A stretch of DNA of 64,000 bases from Ralstonia sp. NFACC01 (GCF_900115545.1 NZ_FOWV01000001.1:1-64000); one strand, 5' to 3'. Positions 1 through 7,705 are shown, numbered from the stretch's first letter. The notes: generated by a model not told the origin, from the sequence alone. Translations and numbers: made by a program.

Positions 1-192
1 GCGCACCTCCTCGGATTGCGATACCTGCCCTTGCGGCTCTGCCACGGGCTGGCGTCGCTGTTTGATCCACTGGTACAGGCTGTGCTGGCTCACGCCTAAC
101 CGCTGCGCGACCTCGGCCACGCTGTGGCCTCTATCCACGACCTGATTGACCGCCTCGACCCTGAATTCTTCGGTGTATCTCTGTGCACTCAT
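1..192 (-). CDS. IS3-family transposase OrfA, N-terminal 64 codons, cut by window edge
   Basis: Reading leftward from an ATG at 192, the frame stays open to base 1 and so continues outside the window. The visible part is a helix-turn-helix of the transposase-8 type: it begins MSAQRYTEEFRVEAVNQ and carries a SVAEVAQRLGVS turn followed by LYQWIKQ. This is the DNA-binding OrfA protein of IS3-type elements, which normally works with an integrase-type OrfB made by frameshifting. Only the start is present, so whether the element is intact cannot be judged. A purine-rich stretch (AGGAGG) lies just before the ATG. Confidence 0.85.
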   Translation of the reverse strand, partial: MSAQRYTEEFRVEAVNQVVDRGHSVAEVAQRLGVSQHSLYQWIKQRRQPVAEPQGQVSQSEEVR

Positions 193-255
193 CGCACCTC
201 CTGTCTAACCTCTAGTTTGAGGCTCACAGGTGTCTACTGGGGCCGGGGCGATTCA
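1..255 (-). mobile_element. End of an IS3-type insertion sequence
   Basis: The element includes the OrfA start and about 60 bp upstream of it. Read leftward from 255 the end is TGAATCGCCCCGGCCCC, the kind of TGAA/T-CGCCCCGG end seen in IS3-family inverted repeats. The other inverted repeat and any target duplication are outside or not recognisable. The exact outer base is an inference from the repeat pattern. Confidence 0.65.
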
Positions 256-347
256 CGTCACGGGGTCCCGGATTTCATGGGGCACCTGTAACGCTAGCCC
301 CCAAAAATCCCATTTAAAATTAATGACTTAATTCGCTGGTCGGGAGT

Positions 348-365
348 ATCCCACCCTCTCCGCCA
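348..365 (+). other. tRNA-Ser 3'-end fragment, probable island attachment site
   Basis: Positions 348-365 read ATCCCACCCTCTCCGCCA. This is the 3' T-arm, acceptor strand and CCA of a bacterial tRNA-Ser. No tRNA body precedes it: upstream lies AT-rich DNA and the IS end. A short 3' copy without the rest of the gene is what an integrase-type island leaves at its far end (attR). It is followed by a strong terminator that could have belonged to the original tRNA gene. Confidence 0.6.
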
Positions 366-375
366 GCAGTAGCAA

Positions 376-408
376 AAGCCCCTTGGTTTTACGACCAAGG
401 GGCTTTTT
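376..408 (+). terminator. Strong hairpin terminator, probably bidirectional
   Basis: A 12-bp perfect stem (376-387 with 394-405) encloses a 6-nt loop and is followed by a T run on the + strand. On the - strand it is followed by TTTTGC. It can end transcription of the former tRNA on the + strand and of the acyltransferase gene arriving from the right on the - strand. Confidence 0.85.
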
Positions 409-455
409 GTTTGGCGTCTCGATTTGGTCTGGCGAAAAAACGTGGGCACCGGTGG

Positions 456-1367
456 TCACGCTGCGCGGCTGCCCGCCCGCGCCAGCATGTTCTCAATCTG
501 CTGATCTTTCTCCTCCCACAGTTGGGCAAGCCAGCGGTGGAAGTCGCTGCGGAAGGCGGCGTCGGTGCTGTAGTCGTGCGTGCAGAAATCCGGCGGAATC
601 GGCAGTTCGCGAATATGCACCATCACCCGGCCGGCTTGGCCGCTGGCCAACTGCCAGAAGCTTGGTGTGCCGTCTGGGTAGGCAATGCTGATATCGAGCA
701 GCGATTGGAACCGCCCACCCATGGCATTGAGCGTCAAGGCCAGCGCGCCGGCCTTTGGCTTGAGCAGATGGCGATAGGGCGACGACTGCTTCCGGTGTTT
801 TGCGGGGGTGTACCGCGTGCCTTCGGCAAAGTTCATGACGCTGGTCGGCACGTGGGCGAACTTGGCGCACGCGCGACGCGTGGTTTCGCGGTCTTGATTG
901 CGCAGCTCGGGGTGCTTGCGCAACGCTGCCTTGGAGTGCCGCCGCATGAACGGAAAATCCAGCGCCCACCAGGCCAGGCCGATGACCGGCACGTAGATCA
1001 ACTGTTGCTTGAGGAAGAACTTGAGCAGAGGGATGCGCCGGTTCAACACCCGCTGCAACACAAAAATGTCCACCCAAGACCGATGGTTGCAATTGACGAG
1101 GTACCAGCCCGCGTAACGCAGGCTGTCGGCGCCTTCTATGCTCCAGGGCTGGCGTTGCAGCAGGCCGATCCAGGCGTTGTTGCAACCGATCCAGCACGTG
1201 GCGACCCAATTGAGCATGGGGTCGATCCGGCGGCGGACTGCCGCTGCCGGCACCAGCAGCTTGAACGCCGAGAGCGTGAACAGCGGCACGCTCCAGAACA
1301 GTGTGTTCAGGGCCAGCAGGATTGAGCTAAGCGTGCCCAGTACAAAGGCAGGCAGGACGCGAATCAA
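456..1367 (-). CDS. PlsC-type acyltransferase (YihG-like), 303 aa
   Basis: Probably a membrane-bound lysophospholipid acyltransferase that transfers an acyl chain to a lysophosphatidic acid-like acceptor. One N-terminal hydrophobic segment (about residues 3-45) precedes the catalytic NHRSWVD motif (NHxxxxD). An EGTR block follows later (NFAEGTRYTP), as in the PlsC/YihG group. The length of 303 aa is typical of the YihG subgroup rather than of the shorter housekeeping PlsC. The gene stands alone and reads towards the terminator at 376-408. The substrate cannot be told from sequence. Confidence 0.85.
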   Translation of the reverse strand: MIRVLPAFVLGTLSSILLALNTLFWSVPLFTLSAFKLLVPAAAVRRRIDPMLNWVATCWIGCNNAWIGLLQRQPWSIEGADSLRYAGWYLVNCNHRSWVDIFVLQRVLNRRIPLLKFFLKQQLIYVPVIGLAWWALDFPFMRRHSKAALRKHPELRNQDRETTRRACAKFAHVPTSVMNFAEGTRYTPAKHRKQSSPYRHLLKPKAGALALTLNAMGGRFQSLLDISIAYPDGTPSFWQLASGQAGRVMVHIRELPIPPDFCTHDYSTDAAFRSDFHRWLAQLWEEKDQQIENMLARAGSRAA

Positions 1368-1499
1368 GGCTCCTCCAATGAGCGCCCGCGGGTGGCCCGG
1401 CAGGCAGAAATCGTGATGTTGACGATACGCGAGCGTAGCGCGGATCGGCCGTCCAGACCATGCGTTGCGTCAGGATTCATGCTTCGCATCTGAGAAGCG

Positions 1500-1530
1500 A
1501 AAAAAAAACCCTTGGTGTTGGCCAAGGGTT
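1500..1530 (-). terminator. Terminator of the porin gene
   Basis: On the - strand an AACCCTTGG stem pairs with CCAAGGGTT across a short loop and is followed by a run of eight T. It lies about 20 bp beyond the porin stop codon. Confidence 0.85.
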
Positions 1531-1549
1531 CTTTCTGCACAGGTCCGGC

Positions 1550-2680
1550 TCAGAACGAATGCTTCAGCCCCACACCTGCCAGCACCGTTTTCGCGCCTGG
1601 CGCGGTGCCGCCCGCAACGATGGAAGTCTTGAGACTTTCCAGCGGATCGGCCGTGCCCACCGCGCCCGCATTGACGTACACGAGCTGCGCATACAGCGTG
1701 GTGCGTTTGGAGAATGCGTAGTCGTTGCTCAGCACGATCGACTTGGTGGAGCTGTCGTGCGCGCTGCTTTCGTACTTGCTGTAATAGCCGGCCAGCGTGG
1801 CGGTATTGGCGGGGCTCCACTTGTAGTCGAGCCCGGCGCCGATCGATTTGACGTCCGACACGCGTTGGCCACTCGGCGCGTTGTTGGTCACGCCAATGTA
1901 GTTGACCCGGCCCGTGAAGGCGCCGAACGGTACGGCCACACCTGCGCTCCACAAGCGGCTGAGGGTCTCGCCCGTGCCGCTGTCGGCCGTTGACTGATAG
2001 CCGAGGCCAACTGTGACCGGCCCCGTGTACGTCGCACCCAGCGAGAGTTCATTGCCGCGCTTGAAGCTGCCGGCGGTCTCGCCAAATGAGTACGCCACGC
2101 CCAGCCACACGGGCCCGAAATTGTTGGAGTATTGCAGCGCATTGCCAATGAACACGCCCACGTCGTTGCCGGGGTTGGTACCGGCGCCCATCGAGTTGCC
2201 CGGTGCGGGCAGTTGGTTGTAGGCCCAGCCGTAGAGATTCGAGAACTGCTCCTTGAAGCCGCGCGCTTCCGTGCCGATCGTGCCGATGAGGGCTGGGCTG
2301 TACTGACGCCCCAGCGTGACGGCGCCCCAGTTGCCGCTCAGGCCGACGTTGGCTTGCCGCCGGAACAGCTCTGAGCTGAAGCCCGGGCCGGTGGTGAGCG
2401 TGCCGGTGTCGCTGCTGAAATGTCCTTCAAGGTTGAAGTTGGCCCTCAGCCCGCTGCCCAGGTCTTCCGACCCCTTGAGGCCCCAGATGCTGGGGCTGAT
2501 GCCGCCCGAATGCATTTCGGTGATGCTGCCGCCGGCCGCACTGCGGTTTTGATACTGAAGTCCGGCATCGACGATGCCGTAGATCGTGACCGACGATTGT
2601 GCGATGGCGCCACTCGCTGCGCAGCCGAGGGCGGCTGCAATGGCGGTCAGGACGCAGGGTCGAAGGCGTGTGTTCTGCAT
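1550..2680 (-). CDS. Outer-membrane porin, OmpC-like Gram-negative type, 376 aa
   Basis: A trimeric diffusion porin of the Burkholderiales family. It has a signal peptide ending ASGAIAQ, then the diagnostic SSVTIYGIVDAGLQY start of the first strand. The IWGLKGSEDLGSGLRANFNLE and GRQYSP blocks follow, and the C-terminus is HSF with the terminal Phe used by the Bam machinery. The start at 2680 is chosen because GGAGACAAC precedes the ATG directly and the signal peptide begins there. An upstream in-frame ATG at 2734 would only add polar residues. A sigma-54 promoter about 107 bp upstream suggests co-regulation with the alcohol oxidation genes, so it may admit their substrates. Confidence 0.9.
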   Translation of the reverse strand: MQNTRLRPCVLTAIAAALGCAASGAIAQSSVTIYGIVDAGLQYQNRSAAGGSITEMHSGGISPSIWGLKGSEDLGSGLRANFNLEGHFSSDTGTLTTGPGFSSELFRRQANVGLSGNWGAVTLGRQYSPALIGTIGTEARGFKEQFSNLYGWAYNQLPAPGNSMGAGTNPGNDVGVFIGNALQYSNNFGPVWLGVAYSFGETAGSFKRGNELSLGATYTGPVTVGLGYQSTADSGTGETLSRLWSAGVAVPFGAFTGRVNYIGVTNNAPSGQRVSDVKSIGAGLDYKWSPANTATLAGYYSKYESSAHDSSTKSIVLSNDYAFSKRTTLYAQLVYVNAGAVGTADPLESLKTSIVAGGTAPGAKTVLAGVGLKHSF

Positions 2681-2785
2681 GTTGTCTCCGTATTGTCGTT
2701 GTGTGATGCGTCCATTGAATTGGCTCGGACGCATGCGGTGTTGGCGCTAAACACGCAGGGCGCGCGCTCAACGTCGGCGGGACTT

Positions 2786-2801
2786 TGCAATATGCGTACC
2801 A
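2786..2801 (-). promoter_or_regulatory. Sigma-54 promoter of the porin gene
   Basis: Read on the - strand the site is TGGTACGCATATTGCA. It matches the consensus TGGCACG-N4-TTGCW at all positions but one and has the required 10 bases between GG and GC. The predicted start would give a leader of about 95 nt. A CGCAACA half-site lies about 100 bp upstream at 2898-2904. Confidence 0.75.
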
Positions 2802-2897
2802 CGGCGTTCGCAGGGCATTGCAAGGAGTTGCATGCCGTTGATTAACGTTTGCGACACGTGCGCGGATGCGGGCGATGTGGCGTGACGGGACAGTCGG

Positions 2898-2904
2898 CGC
2901 AACA
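2898..2904. promoter_or_regulatory. CGCAACA half-site upstream of porin promoter
   Basis: This is the same heptamer that occurs as an inverted pair upstream of the PQQ dehydrogenase. It lies at a distance normal for an enhancer site of a sigma-54 activator. A single heptamer is weak evidence by itself; the position and recurrence give it weight. Confidence 0.4.
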
Positions 2905-2941
2905 CCTGTCCGCGGTCTGTTCAGCGATGGAGCAGCCGCGA

Positions 2942-3910
2942 TCAGGCGCTCGGCGCGCTTTGCATCCAGCGATCTTCGAGCTCGCGCCACGCACGTCCGA
3001 CGTTCAGCGCATGGCGGGGGTGGAAGTTGCGCCAGTCGCGATAGGCGTCGCCCGGGACGTACGCGAGAGCGCGCGCTGCGTCGCCATCGGCTTCAATGGC
3101 GCGCGTGATGGTGCTTGCGAGCATGTCGAGATACGACAGCGTTGGACGCAGCATCTGTGCGGGCGTGCCGATGGCGGTGCCGACGACGATGCTGGCGGGC
3201 AGTTGCATGAGCGCATGCAGCGCGCGCTGCCAGCCGATCAGCGAGCCCTCCTGCAGGTCCGGAATGCGCTGCCGATATGCCAGGCCACCTGCGCACAACA
3301 CCCCCCGCTGCGGCGCGTACAGCACCGTGTCCGATGCGCTGTGCGCCGCTGTGTGGACGTGGACCTGCCACGCTGTCTTGCCGGTGTGCAGCCAATCGCC
3401 ATCGCGCAGTGCCGGTTCCGGATACACGATCTGCGTTGCGTGCATGACGTGCGTACCCAGCATGGCGGTCAGGCGTGCAAGACACGTTTCGCAACGCTGG
3501 CGCATCAGGTCGGCAGTGGCGGCGGACGCCAGGAAGGCCGGGCGCGGCTGCAGTTGTGCGAAGGCGGCGTTGGCCAGCACATGCTCGGGATGCGCGTGCG
3601 TGTTGACCACCCAGCGGATGGGTTCGGCCGTGATGTGCCGGATGGCCGCGATCAGTTGGTGTCCCCATCGCACGTGCGGGCCAGGGTCGACCACGAGTAC
3701 GCCGTTGCCTGTGGTGTGTACCAGCGTGGGCACGACTTCTCCGGCATTCGCGCGTGAGGCTTCTGCGTTGGCAGCGCGGGCGGCGTACAGGCCATCCTGC
3801 AGACGCAACAGCGTGACGCGTGCGGGTACCGCAGACACTGCCGGAGCCGGAGCGATCAAGGTCGCGAGCATCATGTGCATCCAACGTCGCCGCACGGGGT
3901 CTGGCACCAT
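2942..3910 (-). CDS. Quinoprotein relay system metallo-beta-lactamase-fold protein 2, 322 aa
   Basis: A periplasmic MBL-fold protein of the kind found beside PQQ dehydrogenases and SoxYZ-like carriers; its reaction is not established. An N-terminal hydrophobic stretch ends near residue 28 (AVSAVPA). The first metal motif is present but altered: HAHPEH at residues 105-110, with Glu in place of the usual Asp. The region where the family usually has a GHG-type His near the C-terminus reads VVGTAIGTPAQ, without His. The gene starts 1 bp after the stop of the preceding metallohydrolase and is the last of a three-gene operon. Confidence 0.75.
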   Translation of the reverse strand: MVPDPVRRRWMHMMLATLIAPAPAVSAVPARVTLLRLQDGLYAARAANAEASRANAGEVVPTLVHTTGNGVLVVDPGPHVRWGHQLIAAIRHITAEPIRWVVNTHAHPEHVLANAAFAQLQPRPAFLASAATADLMRQRCETCLARLTAMLGTHVMHATQIVYPEPALRDGDWLHTGKTAWQVHVHTAAHSASDTVLYAPQRGVLCAGGLAYRQRIPDLQEGSLIGWQRALHALMQLPASIVVGTAIGTPAQMLRPTLSYLDMLASTITRAIEADGDAARALAYVPGDAYRDWRNFHPRHALNVGRAWRELEDRWMQSAPSA

Positions 3911-3911
3911 G

Positions 3912-4862
3912 TCAGGGCGCCAGCGCGGCGCGCTCGTAGCCGGGGTAGAAGCGGGTCACGTTGCGCGTGTACTCCGCGGGCATGCCACCCCACTGCGCGT
4001 AGGGCGCGTCTACCGGCATCGCAATCACCTCGGCCAGGTCGCGTCCTTCGGTTGCCGCGCGGCGCATGCGGGCATCGAGCCACTGCAGGTACTGACGTGT
4101 CTGCGCAATGGCGTCGGCGTTGCCCAGCGCGGGCCCGTGGCTGGGGATCAACAAGCGCGCGCCGCTGTCGGCAACGATCTTCTGCAGCCGATCGAGACTC
4201 GTCAGCCAATGCGCAATGTTGGCGTGCGGCGTGGTGGGAATCCGGTCGCGAAAAGCAATGCCGCCAGCGAAGACTACGCCGCTGGTCCGGTCCACCAGGA
4301 CGAGATCGTCGTCGGTATGTCCGTGGAGGCGGATGAGGTCGATGCGATGGCGCCCCATGGTGCGTGCTCCGGGGCTCAATGACGTGCCGGGCGGTGTCGA
4401 TACCGTGTTCTGCATCCACGCGCCGCAGATGCGGTAGAGATTGTCGGCATAGGCCGCGCCTTCGCGTTGCGCACCGGCAATGGTGCCGGGCAGCGCCTGG
4501 GCACCGACATCCGCATAGGCCTGGTTGCCGAAGAAATAGTCGGGATGTAGGTTGAGGTTGAACACCCAGCGCACCGGCGCCGATGTGACCGTGCGGATGG
4601 CCTGGCGCTGCTGTTCACCGTACAGCAGTGACGGCCCTGTGTTGATGACGAGCACGCCGTCGCCGGTATCAATAAAGCCGGTGTTGATGATGTTGCAGCC
4701 ATTGCGCGCCGAAAAATCTGCGTTGGCGCCTTCCAGCACCCAGACGCCGGGCGCAATTGCGTGCGGTACGAGGTGGTAATCGGGGCTTTCTGCGCGTGCG
4801 ATGGCAGTCAACATTGCCAGGCATAGCAGAAGGAAGCCCAATCGTGGATGCCGTCGGCTCAT
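3912..4862 (-). CDS. Quinoprotein relay system metallo-beta-lactamase-fold protein 1, 316 aa
   Basis: An MBL-fold protein with a signal peptide (residues 1-24, ending AIARA), paralogous to the gene after it. The canonical HxHxDH zinc motif reads N-L-H-P-D-Y at residues 104-109, so the first and third His are replaced. Later ligand regions remain recognisable as HGHTDDD and LIPSHGPAL. A full binuclear zinc site is therefore doubtful. The ATG overlaps the stop of the SoxYZ-like gene by 4 bp, which implies translational coupling. The family link to PQQ dehydrogenases comes from its usual gene neighbourhood and is met here. Confidence 0.75.
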   Translation of the reverse strand: MSRRHPRLGFLLLCLAMLTAIARAESPDYHLVPHAIAPGVWVLEGANADFSARNGCNIINTGFIDTGDGVLVINTGPSLLYGEQQRQAIRTVTSAPVRWVFNLNLHPDYFFGNQAYADVGAQALPGTIAGAQREGAAYADNLYRICGAWMQNTVSTPPGTSLSPGARTMGRHRIDLIRLHGHTDDDLVLVDRTSGVVFAGGIAFRDRIPTTPHANIAHWLTSLDRLQKIVADSGARLLIPSHGPALGNADAIAQTRQYLQWLDARMRRAATEGRDLAEVIAMPVDAPYAQWGGMPAEYTRNVTRFYPGYERAALAP

Positions 4863-5641
4863 CGTGTCACCTGTGCGCGGATGCGGTTGCCGTTGTTGTC
4901 GACGCCGGCCACGCTGATGCCGCGTTCAACAGGGCCATCCAGATCGAACGAGAAGATCGGGTTTTCGGCCACGGGTTCGTACAGCTTCAGTTCAAGCATG
5001 GGCTGACGCCGGGCATCGAGCAGATTGAGCTGCTCGATATGGAAGGACGGAATGCCCGCCACCAAGCCCGTGTCCATCGGATGCATCACGCGCAGGCGGA
5101 TGCGGCTGCCCGCGCCGTTGAAGCCCGGAAAAACGCGCGACTCGACCTGGTTCAGCGTGGCGCTCCACGTGGCGTCCTGGCGTGTGGCGCCGGGCAGCGT
5201 GCAGCCGCCGCCGGTGGCATCCACCTGGAAGGTACCGACATGCCAGACACCGTCCTGCGTTCGCGCCGCCACGCGCACCGCAGAGGCCTCCTGTAGCTTG
5301 AACCGGAACGACAGCGCCGGGCGCACGTGCATGGGGGCGAACTCCAGCACCTTGCGGATCGGGTTGCGGTCGACCACGACGACAATACGCTCCACCTTGC
5401 CGAGCGCTGACGCGTCAAACGCAATCGGCACCTGCATCGGGGCTTCCGCAAATGCCGGCCCGGTGATCCTGATGCGGCTGTCGAACGTTGTTCGCGCCGC
5501 GCCAAACACCTCCTGCTGAATCGTCGGCCAGAGCGGCGAGCCCGCCGGGTCGATATTCGTGTCGGCGCAGGCCGGCCAGGACAGGCACGCGACGGCCAGT
5601 GCGGCAGCGGCAGCGGCAGCATGGAGTGAAGCCGTTCTCAT
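4859..5641 (-). CDS. Quinoprotein dehydrogenase-associated SoxYZ-like carrier, 260 aa
   Basis: An exported protein that fuses a SoxY-like and a SoxZ-like half. In the thiosulfate Sox system SoxYZ carries sulfur intermediates on a Cys in a GGCGG tail. Here the SoxY half ends in an internal GGGC (Cys147) before the SoxZ-like half, so the carrier Cys is in a linker. The signal peptide ends near residue 25 (SWPACA). The start at 5641 is chosen because the signal peptide begins there and a sigma-54 promoter lies 37 bp upstream. Longer in-frame starts would cross that promoter. It is first in an operon with the two metallohydrolases. Confidence 0.8.
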   Translation of the reverse strand: MRTASLHAAAAAAALAVACLSWPACADTNIDPAGSPLWPTIQQEVFGAARTTFDSRIRITGPAFAEAPMQVPIAFDASALGKVERIVVVVDRNPIRKVLEFAPMHVRPALSFRFKLQEASAVRVAARTQDGVWHVGTFQVDATGGGCTLPGATRQDATWSATLNQVESRVFPGFNGAGSRIRLRVMHPMDTGLVAGIPSFHIEQLNLLDARRQPMLELKLYEPVAENPIFSFDLDGPVERGISVAGVDNNGNRIRAQVTR

Positions 5642-5677
5642 CGTGTGCCTTGGTAGGTTCAGATGAAAGGCCCGTGT

Positions 5678-5693
5678 TGCGAAAGTCATGCCA
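5678..5693 (-). promoter_or_regulatory. Sigma-54 promoter of the relay operon
   Basis: On the - strand the site is TGGCATGACTTTCGCA. It has GG-N10-GC spacing and two mismatches to TGGCACG-N4-TTGCW. It places the transcript start roughly 25 nt before the SoxYZ-like ATG. It faces away from the aldehyde dehydrogenase promoter at 5846-5861. Confidence 0.6.
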
Positions 5694-5754
5694 TGCGTGC
5701 TTGGTGTCCGCACGCGCGTCCATCGGGTCTTCAGGTGATGGGGCGTTGAGCTTT

Positions 5755-5768
5755 GCAACACCTGTTGT
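5755..5768. promoter_or_regulatory. GCAACA-CC-TGTTGT site between divergent sigma-54 promoters
   Basis: GCAACA and TGTTGT face each other across two bases, roughly midway between the two outward-facing sigma-54 promoters. The hexamers match the half-sites found upstream of the dehydrogenase, pedF and the porin. Activator binding here could serve both directions. Confidence 0.5.
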
Positions 5769-5845
5769 TCCATTCTGGAGCACTCTCGCAAGCCGATTGG
5801 CGTGAACAGTCGATGCGCAGTGGATGCAGCATCCGCCGCAGGGGA

Positions 5846-5861
5846 TGGCCCGGGTTTTGCA
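5846..5861 (+). promoter_or_regulatory. Sigma-54 promoter of the aldehyde dehydrogenase gene
   Basis: The site is TGGCCCGGGTTTTGCA, with exact GG-N10-GC spacing and one mismatch in the -24 block; the -12 TTGCA is perfect. The predicted start is about 55 nt before the aldehyde dehydrogenase ATG. Confidence 0.8.
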
Positions 5862-5927
5862 GATGACGATCGGACACAGCGCAGACAACGACGCTGCGGT
5901 CATCACTCAAACATCAGGAGACAACCC

Positions 5928-7448
5928 ATGCGTTACGCTCATCCCGGCACTCCCGGCGCCATCGTTTCGTTCAAGCCGCGCTATGGCAATTTCATCGGTG
6001 GCGAATTCGTGTCGCCGGTCAAGGGCCAGTACTTCACCAACACCACGCCGGTGACGGGCGAGGTGATCGGCGAGTTCCCGCGCTCGACCGCGGAAGACAT
6101 CGACCGCGCGCTCGACGCCGCCCATGCTGCCGCTGACGCCTGGGGTCGTACCTCAGTGCAGGACCGCTCGCTGATCCTGCTGAAGATCGCCGACCGCATC
6201 GAGCAGAACCTCGAGCTGCTGGCCGTGACCGAAACGTGGGACAACGGCAAGCCCGTGCGTGAAACGCTGAACGCCGACATTCCGCTGGCTGTCGACCACT
6301 TCCGCTACTTCGCTGGCTGCATTCGCGCGCAAGAAGGTTCCGCTGCCGAGATCAACGAGCACACCGTGGCCTATCACATCCACGAGCCGCTGGGCGTGGT
6401 CGGCCAGATCATCCCGTGGAACTTCCCGCTGCTGATGGCTGCATGGAAACTGGCGCCTGCGCTGGCTGCCGGCAACTGCGTGGTGCTCAAGCCGGCCGAG
6501 CAGACGCCGCTGGGCATCTGCGTGCTGATGGAACTGATTGGCGATCTGCTGCCCGCGGGCGTGCTCAACGTCGTGCACGGCTACGGCAAGGAAGCCGGCG
6601 AGGCACTGGCCACCAGCAAGCGCATCGCCAAGATCGCCTTTACGGGCTCGACGCCGGTGGGTTCGCACATCATGAAGTGCGCGGCCGAAAACATCATCCC
6701 GTCGACGGTGGAGCTGGGCGGCAAGTCGCCCAACATCTACTTCGAAGACATCATGCAGGCCGAGCCGAGCTTCATCGAGAAGGCCGCTGAAGGCCTGGTG
6801 CTGGGCTTCTTCAACCAGGGCGAGGTGTGCACGTGCCCGTCGCGCGCGCTGGTGCAGGAATCCATCTACAGCCGCTTCATGGATGCGGTGATGACCAAGG
6901 TGGCTGCCATCAAGCGCGGTGACCCGCTCGACACCGACACGATGGTTGGCGCGCAGGCTTCGGAGCAGCAGTTCTACAAGATCCGCAGCTACCTGGAGAT
7001 CGCGCAGGAGGAAGGTGCCGAATGCCTCGTCGGCGGCGATGTGGAAGTGCTGCCCGGCAATCTGTCGAAGGGCTACTACATCAAGCCGACGCTGCTCAAG
7101 GGCGACAACAGCATGCGCGTGTTCCAGGAAGAGATCTTCGGCCCGGTGATTGCCGTGACGACCTTCAAGGACGAAGCGCAGGCACTGCAGATCGCCAATG
7201 ACACCGATTTCGGCCTGGGCGCCGGTCTGTGGACGCGCGACATCAACCGCGCGTACCGCGTGGGCCGCGCCATCAAGGCGGGACGCGTGTGGACGAACTG
7301 CTACCACCTGTATCCGGCGCACGCGGCGTTTGGTGGCTACAAGAAGTCGGGCGTGGGCCGCGAGACCCACAAGATGATGCTCGACCACTATCAGCAGACC
7401 AAGAACCTGCTGGTGAGCTACGACACCAAGCCGCTGGGCTTCTTCTGA
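5928..7448 (+). CDS. NAD-dependent aldehyde dehydrogenase, AcoD/ExaC-type, 506 aa
   Basis: Oxidises the aldehyde produced by the periplasmic dehydrogenase to the acid in the cytosol. Typical class-3 ALDH features are visible: PWNFP (about residues 163-167), FTGSTPVG, catalytic Glu262 in VELGGKSPN and nucleophile Cys301 in NQGEVC. The length of 506 aa agrees with the AcoD/ExaC group. There is no signal peptide. The start at 5928 is chosen because AGGAG lies 7 nt upstream and the family N-terminus (MRYAHPG) begins there. A sigma-54 promoter precedes it, as for other acetaldehyde or ethanol-inducible ALDH genes. Confidence 0.9.
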   Translation: MRYAHPGTPGAIVSFKPRYGNFIGGEFVSPVKGQYFTNTTPVTGEVIGEFPRSTAEDIDRALDAAHAAADAWGRTSVQDRSLILLKIADRIEQNLELLAVTETWDNGKPVRETLNADIPLAVDHFRYFAGCIRAQEGSAAEINEHTVAYHIHEPLGVVGQIIPWNFPLLMAAWKLAPALAAGNCVVLKPAEQTPLGICVLMELIGDLLPAGVLNVVHGYGKEAGEALATSKRIAKIAFTGSTPVGSHIMKCAAENIIPSTVELGGKSPNIYFEDIMQAEPSFIEKAAEGLVLGFFNQGEVCTCPSRALVQESIYSRFMDAVMTKVAAIKRGDPLDTDTMVGAQASEQQFYKIRSYLEIAQEEGAECLVGGDVEVLPGNLSKGYYIKPTLLKGDNSMRVFQEEIFGPVIAVTTFKDEAQALQIANDTDFGLGAGLWTRDINRAYRVGRAIKAGRVWTNCYHLYPAHAAFGGYKKSGVGRETHKMMLDHYQQTKNLLVSYDTKPLGFF

Positions 7449-7546
7449 TGGTGTAGCAGGACGGCTGGCGCATGGTCATCGACACCCGTGCGCCAGCCGC
7501 TGACCTGCGAGGCAAAGACGTCGCCGGCGAAAAAAGAAGAGGAGAC

Positions 7547-7609
7547 ATGGCCGTGTGCCAACCATTTGCACTGCCGCAACGCGCGCAGGTGTCCCCCCAT
7601 TGCCGCTGA
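7547..7609 (+). CDS. Possible 20-codon leader peptide upstream of the TonB receptor
   Basis: An ATG at 7547 is preceded by AAGAGGAGAC, one of the best ribosome-binding sites in the region. It opens the short frame MAVCQPFALPQRAQVSPHCR and stops at 7607-7609. The peptide is rich in Cys, His, Pro and Arg near its end. The A of its TGA stop is also the first base of a perfect hairpin. This resembles regulatory upstream ORFs that control downstream transporters, such as the copper-responsive CruR leader of Bordetella TonB receptors. No sequence similarity to CruR is claimed. Confidence 0.4.
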   Translation: MAVCQPFALPQRAQVSPHCR

Positions 7610-7627
7610 TTCCCGGTCGGGAATAGC
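7606..7627 (+). promoter_or_regulatory. Hairpin directly after the leader peptide
   Basis: ATTCCCG (7609-7615) pairs perfectly with CGGGAAT (7618-7624) across a two-base loop. Beyond one bulged base the stem continues with GCT and AGC. There is no T run, so it is more likely a translational or processing element than a terminator. It begins on the stop codon of the 20-codon frame and lies about 80 nt before the receptor start. Confidence 0.5.
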
Positions 7628-7705
7628 CCTCGCCACGCTTCCACTTTGGGATGTGCCGTTGGCGCGCCCGGGCTCGGCGAACGAGAAACACCAGGGAGAC
7701 ACTCC

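Noticed and set aside
6153-7388. 411-codon frame opposite the aldehyde dehydrogenase
   Set aside because: A shadow frame of a high-GC gene; the + strand protein is a clear family member with its own promoter and ribosome site.
7501-7705. Sigma-54 promoter directly before the TonB receptor
   Set aside because: The only GG-N10-GC match there agrees poorly with the consensus outside the core; the receptor may be transcribed from the aldehyde dehydrogenase promoter or an unrecognised one.
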